DNA of 64,000 bases from Apricaphanius iberus (taxonomy: Eukaryota; Chordata; Actinopteri; Cyprinodontiformes; Aphaniidae): positions 1-64,000 of the forward strand of contig JAPXFQ010002748.1 of NCBI GenBank assembly GCA_028564705.1. Reading direction: 5' to 3'. Below are positions 47,872 to 58,536 of this stretch, piece after piece (the first letter of the stretch is position 1; each line of letters opens with the position of its first letter). The notes beneath the pieces are model-generated. The model did not search any database. It was not told the origin of the DNA and worked only from the letters and a program-made list of their open reading frames with translations. A program made the translations under genes and the position numbers.

Positions 47872-48110
47872 CTGTGTGCAGAGCATCTTTCGAGGAGCTC
47901 CAGGGGAGCGAAATGAGACCCAAGAGGCTGGGGAGGTCAGCCTGAGGCCTCTTGACAAACGCAGGCTCCTACTGCGGGAAGGTACCGGGATGGCTGCTCC
48001 TGCAGATTGGAAAAACTCGGCAGGCAGATGAAAGAGGCTGGAAATGCCACTGGCCCCTTTTTCCTGCTCTCCTTTCCCTCTTTCCTTGCTGCTGACGCTG
48101 GAAGTCCCAC
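47872..48110 (-). CDS. Unidentified host gene, penultimate coding exon
   Basis: The exon is 239 bp. It takes a split glycine codon from the previous exon (G|GT) and then 79 codons, ending ...RKMLCTQ before the donor GTAAAC. The acceptor is ...tctcctgaag. The peptide runs through SSKERGKGEQEKGASGISS and FHLPAEFFQSAG, then a basic, serine-rich segment PVPSRSRSLRLSRGLRLTSP. Low complexity dominates and no domain is recognised. The intron to the next exon is only 192 bp. Its phase (1 to 0) fits both neighbours, which is strong evidence that the join is correct. Confidence 0.75.
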
Positions 48111-48623
48111 CTTCAGGAGATAACCACATAAATCCTTTCTTTTATCTGAGTAAGTGATCTTCTGTGATGTATTTAAAATTCTGATTTTTATTATTTTAAT
48201 TCAATAGCTATTCAGGAAGAAATATGTGAGAAGCTTAAAACTGGAGGCTAAAATAAAATTGTTCCAGCTGTCATTCCAACACCAGAGGTTTGCTCCTGCA
48301 GTAAAGCTTTCAGTTTTCATCGACTATGTAATGCTAAAAAAGGCAACTTAGGTAATGGTTTTGGAATTTGATTCCTTTTTGATTAACATTAATGTAGTGT
48401 ATTTGCTGTGACAGTGTAATCTGAACCTTACTTCAACAAAACAAGATTTGACACAACATTTAATATCAGACTTCGTTTTTTACATATCTAATCTCCTCAC
48501 TGGACTCATGCAGTTGTGAGGAAACCAAACTATTATCTCAAACCCTACTATATTTAATTGATTGATCACATTAAAATTTATGCGTAATTCCCATAAACAA
48601 TAACCTTGTGTAAATTTACTAAC

Positions 48624-48831
48624 CTGGGGAGCAGAGAGGTGAGCCCATGTTTGTGTGGTATATTTGCATTTCCATCTCTTTCAGTGTGGTCTCTGTCTCT
48701 GTGCCGGTAATCCTGCCGTGCAGGGACGCCCCCTGCACCTGACCTTGTTCCTCACTCTGATGACCTCCTCCATGGCTGCCTCCTCCTTCACCAGCCTCTT
48801 CCGAGTTATTGGAGCCACTGCTGCACCTTTC
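48624..48831 (-). CDS. Unidentified host gene, internal exon
   Basis: The exon is 208 bp, 69 codons plus one base. The acceptor is ...ctcttttag and the donor CAG|GTTAGT. The peptide starts ERCSSGSNNSEEAGEGGG and passes through an acidic/Gly/His/Gln-rich stretch to TETETTLKEMEMQIYHTNM, ending SPLCSP. The glycine/serine-rich start looks like a fast-evolving linker. The longest open frames here are on the plus strand and are shadows. This exon is supported by the splice signals and by phase matching on both sides. Confidence 0.7.
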
Positions 48832-51800
48832 CTAAAAGAGAAATAATGCAAATCTTTTCAAAAGAGTATAAGATTATCAAGGTTAATGTTGCTAAATTCA
48901 ATATGTGTACACTTCAAAAGACCAATTTTTAAGATATACAAAATCTTAGATTTGTGGAACAAAATAATTTGGCTTGTAAAACAGGTAACATAATTAATTA
49001 AAAGGATAAATAAGAGCACTTAGTTGCAGTCAAGTCTAATGGCTTTTCCAAAGGAGAAAATTTAAGTTTGAATATATTATACATGTGGTGTGACAATTCC
49101 TGATTGAGAACAAATATGATATAAAATAACAAAAGAACAATCCCTGAGGCTCTACGCTGATATCTAACATGTCCTCTGATTAACATCGTTCCACTGACAT
49201 TTCATTTTAGTGCTTCTCAAAAAGTTGGAAATGATTAATAGCCACTATTATTATGTTAATGCTTCATAATAAAAAAAAAGGAATTTTTCCCCCAATATAC
49301 GTTAAATTGGAAAAGAAATATCTACACGCTTCTATTACACCTCGGAACCACAACCATTTATTTATTTAACTGGGATCTTATGTAACAGACCAACACAAAG
49401 TAGTCCTATAATTGTGAAGTGAGAAAACCCCCCCCAACAGGTTTTCAGATAGTTATTTTATTTTAGCACAAAGTGCTCCACAATGAATAGAAAATAAATT
49501 ACAAACATAAAATACGTTAAAATAGAGAAACACTGAGGAGCATAGCAATAATGGTATAGTGACAGCAATAAAACAGGACAAATTAGAAAGTGTAGGGGAC
49601 TAAGAATTAAATGCGAAAGGAAAAAAGCGTGTTTTTAAACATGTTTTAAATGTTGTAATGGAAGGGGACTAACAGATCTGGAGAGACTGATCATTCCACA
49701 CACAGAGAGAGGACGGCCGAGGTGTTTCCACCGTGTTGGAATATTAATAAAATCGAAGCTTCCACAAACACCAGTCACTTTCCCAACAATCCCCACTGCA
49801 CGAAGCCTTACTTATTATAATCAGGTGCAATATATATAGTCGGGAAAATACGGGAAAATTAATGCATTAACACATAGTCGATTAATTCAAAGAATGAACG
49901 TGATTAATTTTTTTTACACAATTCACACATGTACAGAATACCGTCCTGTTCATCTTGTAATACAGCCCGCACCACATCCGTTCTCCTTCCTAACCAGCCA
50001 GACTGCATCTGGATGGTGAGGAATTGTTGTGCATAAGTGACATGTGAGTATATTCTTCTTATTATTATTATAAATGCGGCACATTTATTTTGCTTTATGC
50101 ATGTTGGTTCACTGTAAAGTGTCAGTACATTTTGTAAAGAGTTACCACTGCGTTAAAATGTGAAATTATTCGGTTAAAGTGATGTTTTCTGACTTAAATT
50201 ATTTGCTATCTCATTAACGGAAGTAGCTGCACATGCTCTTCACAATGAGTCTATATTAAATTTGATTTATGTGATGTTTAACAGACTGTTGATATCCAAA
50301 TGTTAAGTTTATTCATATATTTTGGGTAGCTCTACCTTAGTTGTATTTATTTTTTATAGGAGACCATAGATACATTCATCTCCCTCCTGACAAGTATACA
50401 TCCAAATCTGTTTCAGCAGCTGTGTGGAAATAATAAAGAACAAAATAAATATAACAGCCTTTTCACCGCTATATGTTCTCTTACTCTGAATGGCCTTAAG
50501 TAGAGCTCTGGCAGGTTCTCCCAGGGGGAAAAGAGTGATCTCACCCTGAATCAGTAGCTCGAAAGACAGCTCGTTTCCTCCACTACAATAGCAAAACTGT
50601 GGAAGCCTTTGACTGAAAACACTCTTCTTGTAGGATAGTCCCACAAATAGGATGATCAGGTCAGCTTTACATACAGAAAATGTTAACCAGTTAGTTTGCC
50701 TTTGCAATAGGCTAAAAGATAAATAGGTTAAAAGGGCCACGTGTGAATGTGATTGTGGAGATCAATCCAAAAATTCCTTTCATCTCTCCTTTACTTCACT
50801 AAATAAAGATCAGAGGCGTCCAGATGTGTCCTTTTACACCAACAATTGCAGTTTTTTAGTCAAATTTAGGAATGTTAGGAATTAATTAATCGTGATTATT
50901 TCATACCTACTCTGTGATTAATTAGATTGGTTAATTTAAAAATGCCACCATCGTGTTTATATTAGCAGTAGCTCATAGATGCAGTAAGACTGCAGTTCTT
51001 TTTTCATCCCCTCAGAGTACATCATATCGATTTTCCTGAATTCACTGTAGATTAACCCTAAACTGAGTATTCCAATAAGGTGTAATGATTATAGACATGC
51101 TGTGAATCCTCCATAAGGAGAATGAACACATAATGTGACTTCATAAAGAGATTAATATGATATCTGCATGACAAGAGAACTCCAATGGCAACCATATGAT
51201 TTCTAAACTATAAAACGATCAATTTATATTTCCTATTTAAGCTCTGCCCTTATTTCCCTCTTGATCCATTCAATCTTTGAAAAGCAAAAACAGAGATTCA
51301 AAGCCGTGCATCCTGATTGCGCCTCTATCTGGGTATCCAGAGTCAAGAAGCATTACCCCATTACAAAGAAAATGATAAGGAACAGAGATAGTGGGGCTTA
51401 AGCAAAGCACAGAACAGGGGAGTAATTACAAGAAATGTAACACTGAAAAAGGTGATGCATAACATATTTCTTCACAGTATCAAAGAAAGAAAGGCATAAA
51501 AAAACAGCCAACGCAGTGACCAAAAAGTACATGGTGTAAGGATTTATTCATGAGACGGTCTGTAGTGGTTAGAGACTGTGGGCTGCTCAAAGACAAGATA
51601 TTTTCTGCTGATACATACAGAGCAAGAGATAAAGAGGCCTTTGGAACACATTTTTTTTGTATACAAAATATTATAAAGCCAACTAGATAGTCTTACAAAC
51701 TAAATTTAAATTATTAATGCTAACTAAAACAGAGCAGTTGTATGAACTAGTTTTGATTCTAGTGCCATCAGTCTTCCTTTGGACATAACTGAATATACGA

Positions 51801-52559
51801 GACGGTAACAGCTTTTTGAAAGCGACAGGAACACCCTGTCCTAAGGTGCAGAAAACTTCTCTATGGATTTTTTTGCTTCTAATGTCAACTATTGAAAGTC
51901 TTTATCAAATTTCCAAATAAATGACTAAAAACCTTTAAATAAAATAAAGGTGCATCGACAAAATGGCAGATAATATATATTGAATTATTAAAGAGACTAC
52001 TGATACAGATAAAATTAAACTACTATGTAAAGGTCAGCTAAAATAAAATGCCTTTTAACAATATATATGTAATTAGAATATGCGCTGCATCGAGTCAGAT
52101 TAAGCACCTTTTAAAAACAAACTGTAAGCAGGTATTAAACCTGCTTACAGTTTTACTCTTTTTATTTTTACTCTTTTTATTAAACCTGTTTCATTTTTGT
52201 TGAAACAACATTTTTGGATTAAAAATATTTTTTTGTTAGTCTCTGTAATACTCTAATCATAAATGTGTTCTCATAAGCTGTAAATAGAAAATGATTACAA
52301 TTAACATGAAATAAGGCTTGAAAACAAGTTTTAGATATGAAGCAAGAACTCTTAATTCCACTAAGTGATTTTTGAATTATTTGATATTAAAATATTAAAA
52401 CTAATATTTTTGTAGAGATTTGATTTGGTTTTACTTTTAATAAATACAGCCTTACGGTATTTCTGGTATTTTTCAAATCTTTCAAATGACTTTTTTTTCC
52501 TTTAACAAGGAGGGTATCGAACATATTTTTATCTTTCATCACCACCAATTTAAACTCAC
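48832..52559 (-). other. Intron of the host gene, with repeat fragments
   Basis: About 3.7 kb, bounded by matching donor and acceptor. It contains a Tc1-type terminal fragment (49325-49426) and a possible element at about 49850-50945, where attaatcgtgatta-type motifs occur at both ends (near 49870-49910 and 50885-50935). No extra exon was identified. The 128-codon minus-strand frame at 50354-50740 lies inside that possible element. Confidence 0.55.
49325..49426. mobile_element. Tc1-like terminal-repeat fragment
   Basis: The phrases tcttatgtaacagaccaaca, acaaagtagtcctataattg and tgaagtgag match the subterminal repeat of the elements at 54264 and 57915. No transposase or second end is present. 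Confidence 0.65.
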
Positions 52560-52697
52560 CTTCCCTTCCTGCATCAGCAGCTGATAGCTGGTATGTTCGT
52601 CCAGGCTCAGGTCGTCAGGGAAAGCGGGCGACGAGGACTTATCTGAGAGTTGCTCCGACTTCAGTGACGCCTGCTCAATCTCTGCCATTTTGATCTG
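52560..52697 (-). CDS. Unidentified host gene, internal exon
   Basis: The exon is 138 bp, 46 codons in phase 0 at both ends. The acceptor is ...aactctttgcag and the donor AAG|GTGAGT, close to consensus. The peptide begins QIKMAEIEQASLKSEQLSDK, an amphipathic charged stretch that may be helical, followed by SSSPAFPDDLSLDEHTSYQL and LMQEGK. Joined to the exon upstream it gives ...GHPQE-QIKMAEIEQ. Introns of 4.8 kb (upstream) and 3.7 kb (downstream) surround it. The family is not recognised. Confidence 0.75.
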
Positions 52698-54263
52698 CTG
52701 CAAAGAGTTCATTTCACTTACTGATGCCTTTTAAAGCCAAAGAAAAAAGAAACTGTGACCACTTCTAACATCCCGGAAGAAAACAATCTCAGCAACATGA
52801 CCATCTGGAGCACATAACACCTTTATTATGCTAATTTCTTTGCCACATAACTGTATGATATCTTGCATGGTTTCTTTGTTTGCTCATTAATTTTATGAAA
52901 CCAGAATTTACAAAACAGATAAAACCTCCTCCAAGCTGGAGTAAGATGCACCAGTTGTTGACAGTTCAGAGGCAGTAATGCCTTGGAATGTGTCTGCAAA
53001 GAGAGCATGGTGAGACATTTCAGGCAGTACTTAATAATCATCAGCTGAACCAATGTGTCCCATTTTCTAATGATATAAAAGCTTTTTCAAGACCAATTTT
53101 CTGTAATTCGTAGAACATGCAAATCAGCTCGTATGCTTGTTCTCTGCAATATTTCAAACAAGCTGGAAATGGAAATGCTGCCTGGGCATTCCAGCAGTAT
53201 TTCTTAAAACTGGTAGAGCAATAAATAGTCATAGCGCTGGGTGGGGTGGGGGGAGTAGGATTAACTAAGGTACTTAAAGGGTGCCAAGTGAAATTCAATG
53301 GAGCGAGGCTGTTTGGCCATGTATTAACACGTGCACAAAGCGGCTCATACAGAGTGATTCACTGCTGATATGAGCCAGTTAATCACCACTGCCATGCGTC
53401 CCAAAGAGAGACAGAGATGTAATGAAGCAAAGCAAAGACACAAGGCACAAGCACAGCAAAGCGACTCATTAGCTAAAAGAAACACTTCACAGTTGTGCTG
53501 TTTTGATTCATAGTAGCCTTCTCATGTGGTACCCTATGGCAGCACTGTATCTGACTCGTATCTCATAGGTGGGCAATAAAGAGCCTCAACAAAGACCCTT
53601 GCAAGCTATCAGCAGGTTTTTTTATCGACACGTAACGGAGACTACGGCTTCTTTCTTCTTATGCTCTTCGCTTTGCCTTCAGGGAGAAGACAAAAGTACA
53701 ATAGGTAGAGGAAATTTTAGCTACAACAGAAATATTGCTGTGTTCGATAACAAGGTGGGGAATAGCAAATTTAAAGCCTTCACTTAAATATAAGAAGAGG
53801 GAGAAAAAGCATTGCTCTATCCAACCGAAAAGGGGACTGAAAAGTACAACAATAACAAAAAACGAAACAAAATGCCAGGCAACTCAGTGTTTGCTGTATC
53901 ATTATAAGTTTCAACTCTGTAGGAGTTGTGATCATAAAATAAGTTCAAGTACAACATATACTAAAGGTAACAACCGGCTTTAAAGTACATGCTCTGCCAC
54001 GATTACAAATGAAGCAATATAAAAGGTCGCTTGTCTAAACAAAGCATAAAGTCAATAAATGAAGCTAAATTAATGATAAAGTTTGAATTTTTCACATCAT
54101 CTCAAAGGCTTTTTACAGAGTAACATGATAGATTATTCTCTTCTCACACAAAATAAACCCAGATTTCTAGTTAGACTGTTAAGTGTAATAAGGCTTAATC
54201 TGTTATCTTTTTGAAGCTCAGTTAAACAATTACTCCTTGTTCCACATCCAAACCTTTCACGTA

Positions 54264-55467
54264 CTGTCACAGGCAAATAATATTCATACCTCTTCATATT
54301 TGACACCTACTGTTAAGTTATAACAGTTAAAGGCAGTTATTTCAGTCTTGGATAATTGGGAAGTGGAAGGAAAATGTCTACATTTAAACATAACTCTCAA
54401 GGATGAATACTTTTTAGAACCATCTTTTGCTATAATTACAGCTAAAACTCTTTTGCGTTTCTCTCAATTTAGCACATCCAAAAACTGAACTATTTGCTTA
54501 AGTTTCCTCGGAAAATAGCTCAAATTGGCTTCAGATGGAGAGCATCAGTGACCACCAATTTCAAGGCTTCACAAATATTCCAAGATGAATTTAGGTCTGG
54601 CTTTGACTGGGCCACTCTAACCCCTCAATTGATATGTTTTTATTGCAGCTTTTCTGTTGAAGATCTACCGAGGATCTTTAGGATAGTTATTTGCTTAGCA
54701 GTGAACCTCCTTCCCAGTCTTACACGGGAAAAAAAGATTTTCAAGAAAGTAAAAATCACACGTTTATTAAATTTTTTTTTCCTTTATTTTTTTAACATAT
54801 TCTCTTATTTCAAGAGATCTTTATAAGAAATTATTTCGTTCAATTGGTAGATTTTTTTCAACTCATCACAAGCAAAACATATTTTGTATAATTTTTTTTT
54901 TAACTTGTTTCTAGAGTAGTTATTTTCCAGTCTTATTTTCCAGTATTTCGTAGCCAGTAACAGTTGTCCAGGGTGGTTCTGTATTTAGCTTCTGCCATCA
55001 TCCCATCAACTCTAATCTAGCTGTCATATCCCTGGAGAAGAAAGACATCTCAAAAACACCCTAATGCCACTACCATGTTTCATCATAGACGGCTTGGTTT
55101 AAGCATAATGCACATTGCCAGATTTTCACAACAAAAAGCATTTTTCTAGTAAACCATGAAGATCTATTTTGGTTCCATCTAACCACAGCATATTCTTACA
55201 CTTACTATAGGGATCATACAAGCTGTAATTACGTATTGGGCTTCTTCCTGCCACTCACCCATAAAGGCCAACATTTATTAAAGGATGTTTTTAGCACTGT
55301 ATTAATTTAGGAGATTTAGAGTAAGGGCGGCTCAAACAAATGTATGCAATACCTTTCAGATTTTTTTCAGACATCACATAAAATCCTGATAAAAACCATG
55401 AAATTTGTTGCTGTAATGTGACAAACTGTTAAAACATTAGAGATATGAATACTTTCGCAAGGCATTG
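54264..55467 (-). mobile_element. Tc1-like transposon, decayed, 1.2 kb
   Basis: Flanked by TA dinucleotides (54262-54263 and 55468-55469). The ends (ctgtcacaggcaaataatat left; atactttcgcaaggcattg right) are imperfect inverted repeats. Transposase remains read on the minus strand; for example PDLNSSWNIC near 54600 corresponds to the SPDLNPIENLW block with the last acidic residue lost. Many stops and shifts make it inactive. A plus-strand frame at 54494-54826 is a shadow. Confidence 0.8.
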
Positions 55468-56627
55468 TATGCAAGTCTAATGTTCAAGGTAAACTGAAAA
55501 TATATAGATATCGTAAATCAGAGGCCAAACACAGACAGCAAAAGGAGGGGAAGTGCACACAGAGGATAGGGAACATGTATAAAAAGAGAGGGAAGATTGA
55601 TGGTCTGACAGCAGCTGCAGACAGGCAGAAAGCGAAGTTGACAGGTGAGGAGGCGTAGATCCCAGTTACTTCCTCCTCTGAGCTGACCCACTGCACTTTG
55701 TCACTGTGATGAACAACACTTCCGTAGGACAGTATGTTTCTAAGTGCTTGTTGAATGCAAGACTTTCCTGTTAACAAGACACCTTGGAATATAAACTCAA
55801 GGAGACTGTTGGTGGTCGTGTGCCTGTTTTCGTGCAAGCATGCCATCATGAAGGATGGGTGCATTTGTGAGTGCATGCAAAGGCGCCTCAATAATCGCTT
55901 AAACAGCCATGCAAGAGGGTTACTTCAGTGTATTTTCAAGAAAATACATGCAAATTCATCTTACTAAATACGGCCCATATATATATGAGAATGTGAGTTA
56001 AATAGGTTGCTAGGCGTGATCAATAACAAATCCAGAATGTTATTTTGATGCAAGCTGAATTTGAATTCTAAGTCTATATATCAGTCCAATACATCCTGAA
56101 ATCCGGCAGCTCGATCAATCATCCATATTTACACAGATAAGTATCTATGAAGGCAATTAATTAGATAAAACATTTCTGTTTTGACTCTTTATAAAGGTTT
56201 ACAAACAACAGAATTTTTAAGCGCTTTCCACTTCCATCTAAAGGCAGCTGTTTTCAATTTTCCTAGTTACGTGCAAAATATATGAGCAGATAATTCCAAA
56301 TCTTGCCTACCCAGCAGATTCATATTATGTTTCCTGGGTTTTACAATAATGAAATGTAAGTTAAACAGCAATCTTTTTGGTTCCTTTGTTGCTGTTATAA
56401 AATTTGTTAACTTCAAATCCTGCTTTCCCCCAACCTTACACAAACTGATAAGATAAAACGCTGGTAAGGCAATTTTTATTTCGAAGTAAGTCTAAAAGCA
56501 ATTGTACGTTGAAGTAAGAGAGACAGAAAGGAGTTGTCAGTCAGGAAAACTACAGCAGTGCTGAAGAAAGAAGACCTTTTCTGTATATGTTAAATATAAT
56601 ATGTTATTTTATTGGTCGGTCCTATGG

Positions 56628-57030
56628 CAGGGGTCAGCAACCGTTAAGAGCCAGAAGAGACACTTTTTCATTCCAACTATTATAATTTTTACAGAGGAAC
56701 AGACTTTGGAAAAAAGAAATTGGAACAAGAATTAAAATAAAAATAATCGCTATAGCATTTCTATTTTTTTAAGGTTCAGTTAAAATATATTTTATTTCTT
56801 ATATGGAGTTTGAGAATAAATACAAATAAAATGTTAATATATTTTAATTAATTAACAAATACTACATTTTTACCTTTAATGGTAATTTTTAATGAAAACA
56901 ATGGAAAAAACAGGTAAAATAGGCCGTTTAATTGTTTCCGTTATGTAAAAAGAGTGTTTAGATATGTAGCATTTTAGTTCATTTGTACTAAGAGCCACTG
57001 TGCAGAGCCTGAAGAGCCATTTGTGTTTCT
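56628..57030. mobile_element. hAT-like non-autonomous element
   Basis: Begins CAGGGGTCAGCAACCGTTAA with agagccag motifs. Near the right end agagccactgtg and gaagagccattt recur, as in hAT families with repeated agagcc units. The final terminal repeat is not intact, and no matching 8-bp duplication was found. There is no coding. Confidence 0.55.
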
Positions 57031-57529
57031 GGACTTATTAGTTGTACTCCTGCTTTTTATATTATTGTGGGTTTTTTATGAGCTTACAGTTAAATTTAGG
57101 TTGTCGTTTTTGAACCAAATTTTTTTTTTCAACTACCAAGAATATTTGTACAGCAGGCCTGAGTGGTTTCATAGTATGAAACAATAGATGTAGATGGAAA
57201 AGTATTATGCCTGTTCATTCAGCCAATAGATTTTTTGTTAATTGTCATCTTTATTGCAAATAGGTCCACTAAGTGGGGTTCAATCTCGCTAAACTGGTTG
57301 CCTGGTTTTCTACCAAACAGTCTGGATATGAGGTGTGAGGCAATTAAAATGACTATAATTAGCAAAAGTGATTAACTGGTATTTTATCGTGTGAAAACAT
57401 TTTGACAGAAGTTATTCGTTTTGGCTGCTGCTCAGCTTTTAACATAAACCTTTCATTTCCTCTTGAACAGAACTGCCCCGGGTCGTGTATGTGCACTGGA
57501 TAGTGTTTTATGCGTGTTCAGGGTGGTAC

Positions 57530-57676
57530 CTCTTGTGGGTGGCCCTTGCAGTCTTTGCAGACAGGCGGAGAGGAGTAATGGTGGAAGACGGAGCCGGAGA
57601 GGTTGTCGATCATCAGCATCTCCCCATCTATTGTATCCTTGATTAGGAGAGATACGCTGTCCAACCACTGGCTCTC
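57530..57676 (-). CDS. Unidentified host gene, first exon visible in the window
   Basis: The exon is 147 bp, 49 codons in phase 0. The acceptor is ...gtttgtgttccag and the donor GAG|GTACCA. The peptide reads ESQWLDSVSLLIKDTIDG, then EMLMIDNLSGSVFHHYSS, then PPVCKDCKGHPQE. Unlike the later exons it is not low complexity. It looks like part of a folded region, with a Cys-x2-Cys pair that might bind metal (inference). Because it starts in phase 0 within a frame open upstream, more N-terminal exons must lie at higher coordinates. A (CA)n tract on the plus strand lies just upstream of its acceptor. Confidence 0.75.
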
Positions 57677-57691
57677 CTGGAACACAAACAC

Positions 57692-57712
57692 GCACACACA
57701 CACACAAACACA
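57692..57712. repeat. (CA)n tract beside a splice acceptor
   Basis: Plus-strand CA repeat; in the transcript it is (UG)n, about 15 nt upstream of the exon starting at 57676. The bases between are also UG/U-rich. Confidence 0.85.
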
Positions 57713-57914
57713 CGTACGCACACGGGACGCAGGCCAGCAGACCAGGATGCACGCAGGCGCAAACATGTGCACATGCGGACATGCGAGGACAAAAAACACG
57801 CAGGGAAATGCATACACCATTGGAAGGATTATTAGAGTGCCCAAGTGCACACGCAGGTTAGGCTTGCGCCCTTGTATTTTCTGCGTTCACAAATTTCAAC
57901 TAGTCATTCATGTA

Positions 57915-58536
57915 CAGTGCCTTGCAATAGTATTCATACCCCTGAAATTCTCTAAGTTTGTTATATTACATCGAACCACTTCAATTTTGGGACTTTATAA
58001 CATAGATCAACACAAAGTAGTTCATAATTGTACAGTTGAAGAAGCTCACTACTTTCAATTTTTCTACGAGTAAGAAAGGGCTTTAAGGGGGAATATGCTT
58101 CAGTGCTAAGTATTCTGTTGTATGTTTTAGGTCAGTGTCCTGTGAACCCCAACCTCAGTCTGAAATCTTTGCAGCCTCTACCCTCCTGAAGAAAATCAAG
58201 CTCACAGCATGATGCTGCTGCTATATTTCACCTTGGTGATGGTGTTTCCTGCTATGTTAGTTTTCAATCTTTCCAAGGCCTTTGCCAAACAGCTACACAC
58301 AACTGGACTTGAATTGTTAATCAGGGAAAGACTGACAAGAATAAATTACAGCCATTTTTCACTAATAGTCATCAGAATACAAGGGGCTCAACAAATATTA
58401 ATATATTAGGTTATTTAAAAAAGTAGAAATCAATTAATCATGTATCACAATGATGCTTTATTTTAGGTTGGTCTGTCACATAAAATCAAAATAAAATCCA
58501 TACAAGTGGACGTTTGAATATTTTTGCAAAGCACTG
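57915..58536 (-). mobile_element. Internally deleted Tc1-like element, 622 bp
   Basis: The left end is TA then cagtgccttgcaatagtatt; the right end is gaatatttttgcaaagcact then g and tt (a worn TA). Subterminal phrases agatcaacacaaagtagttc and ttggtctgtcacataaaatc are inverted partners. Minus-strand remnants of the catalytic region lie near 58200-58250. The length is about half that of a complete element, so this is a deletion derivative. It is in the same family as 54264. Confidence 0.8.

Larger units (their letters stand above)
52698..57529 (-). other. Intron of the host gene, with a Tc1 and a hAT remnant
   Basis: About 4.8 kb between two phase-0 exons. It holds the Tc1-like element at 54264-55467 and the hAT-like element at 56628-57030. 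The rest is AT-rich with no recognised exon. Confidence 0.6.

Noticed and set aside
57603..58073. 156-codon plus-strand frame
   Set aside because: Antisense shadow of a host exon, continuing through a CA repeat into a Tc1-like end.
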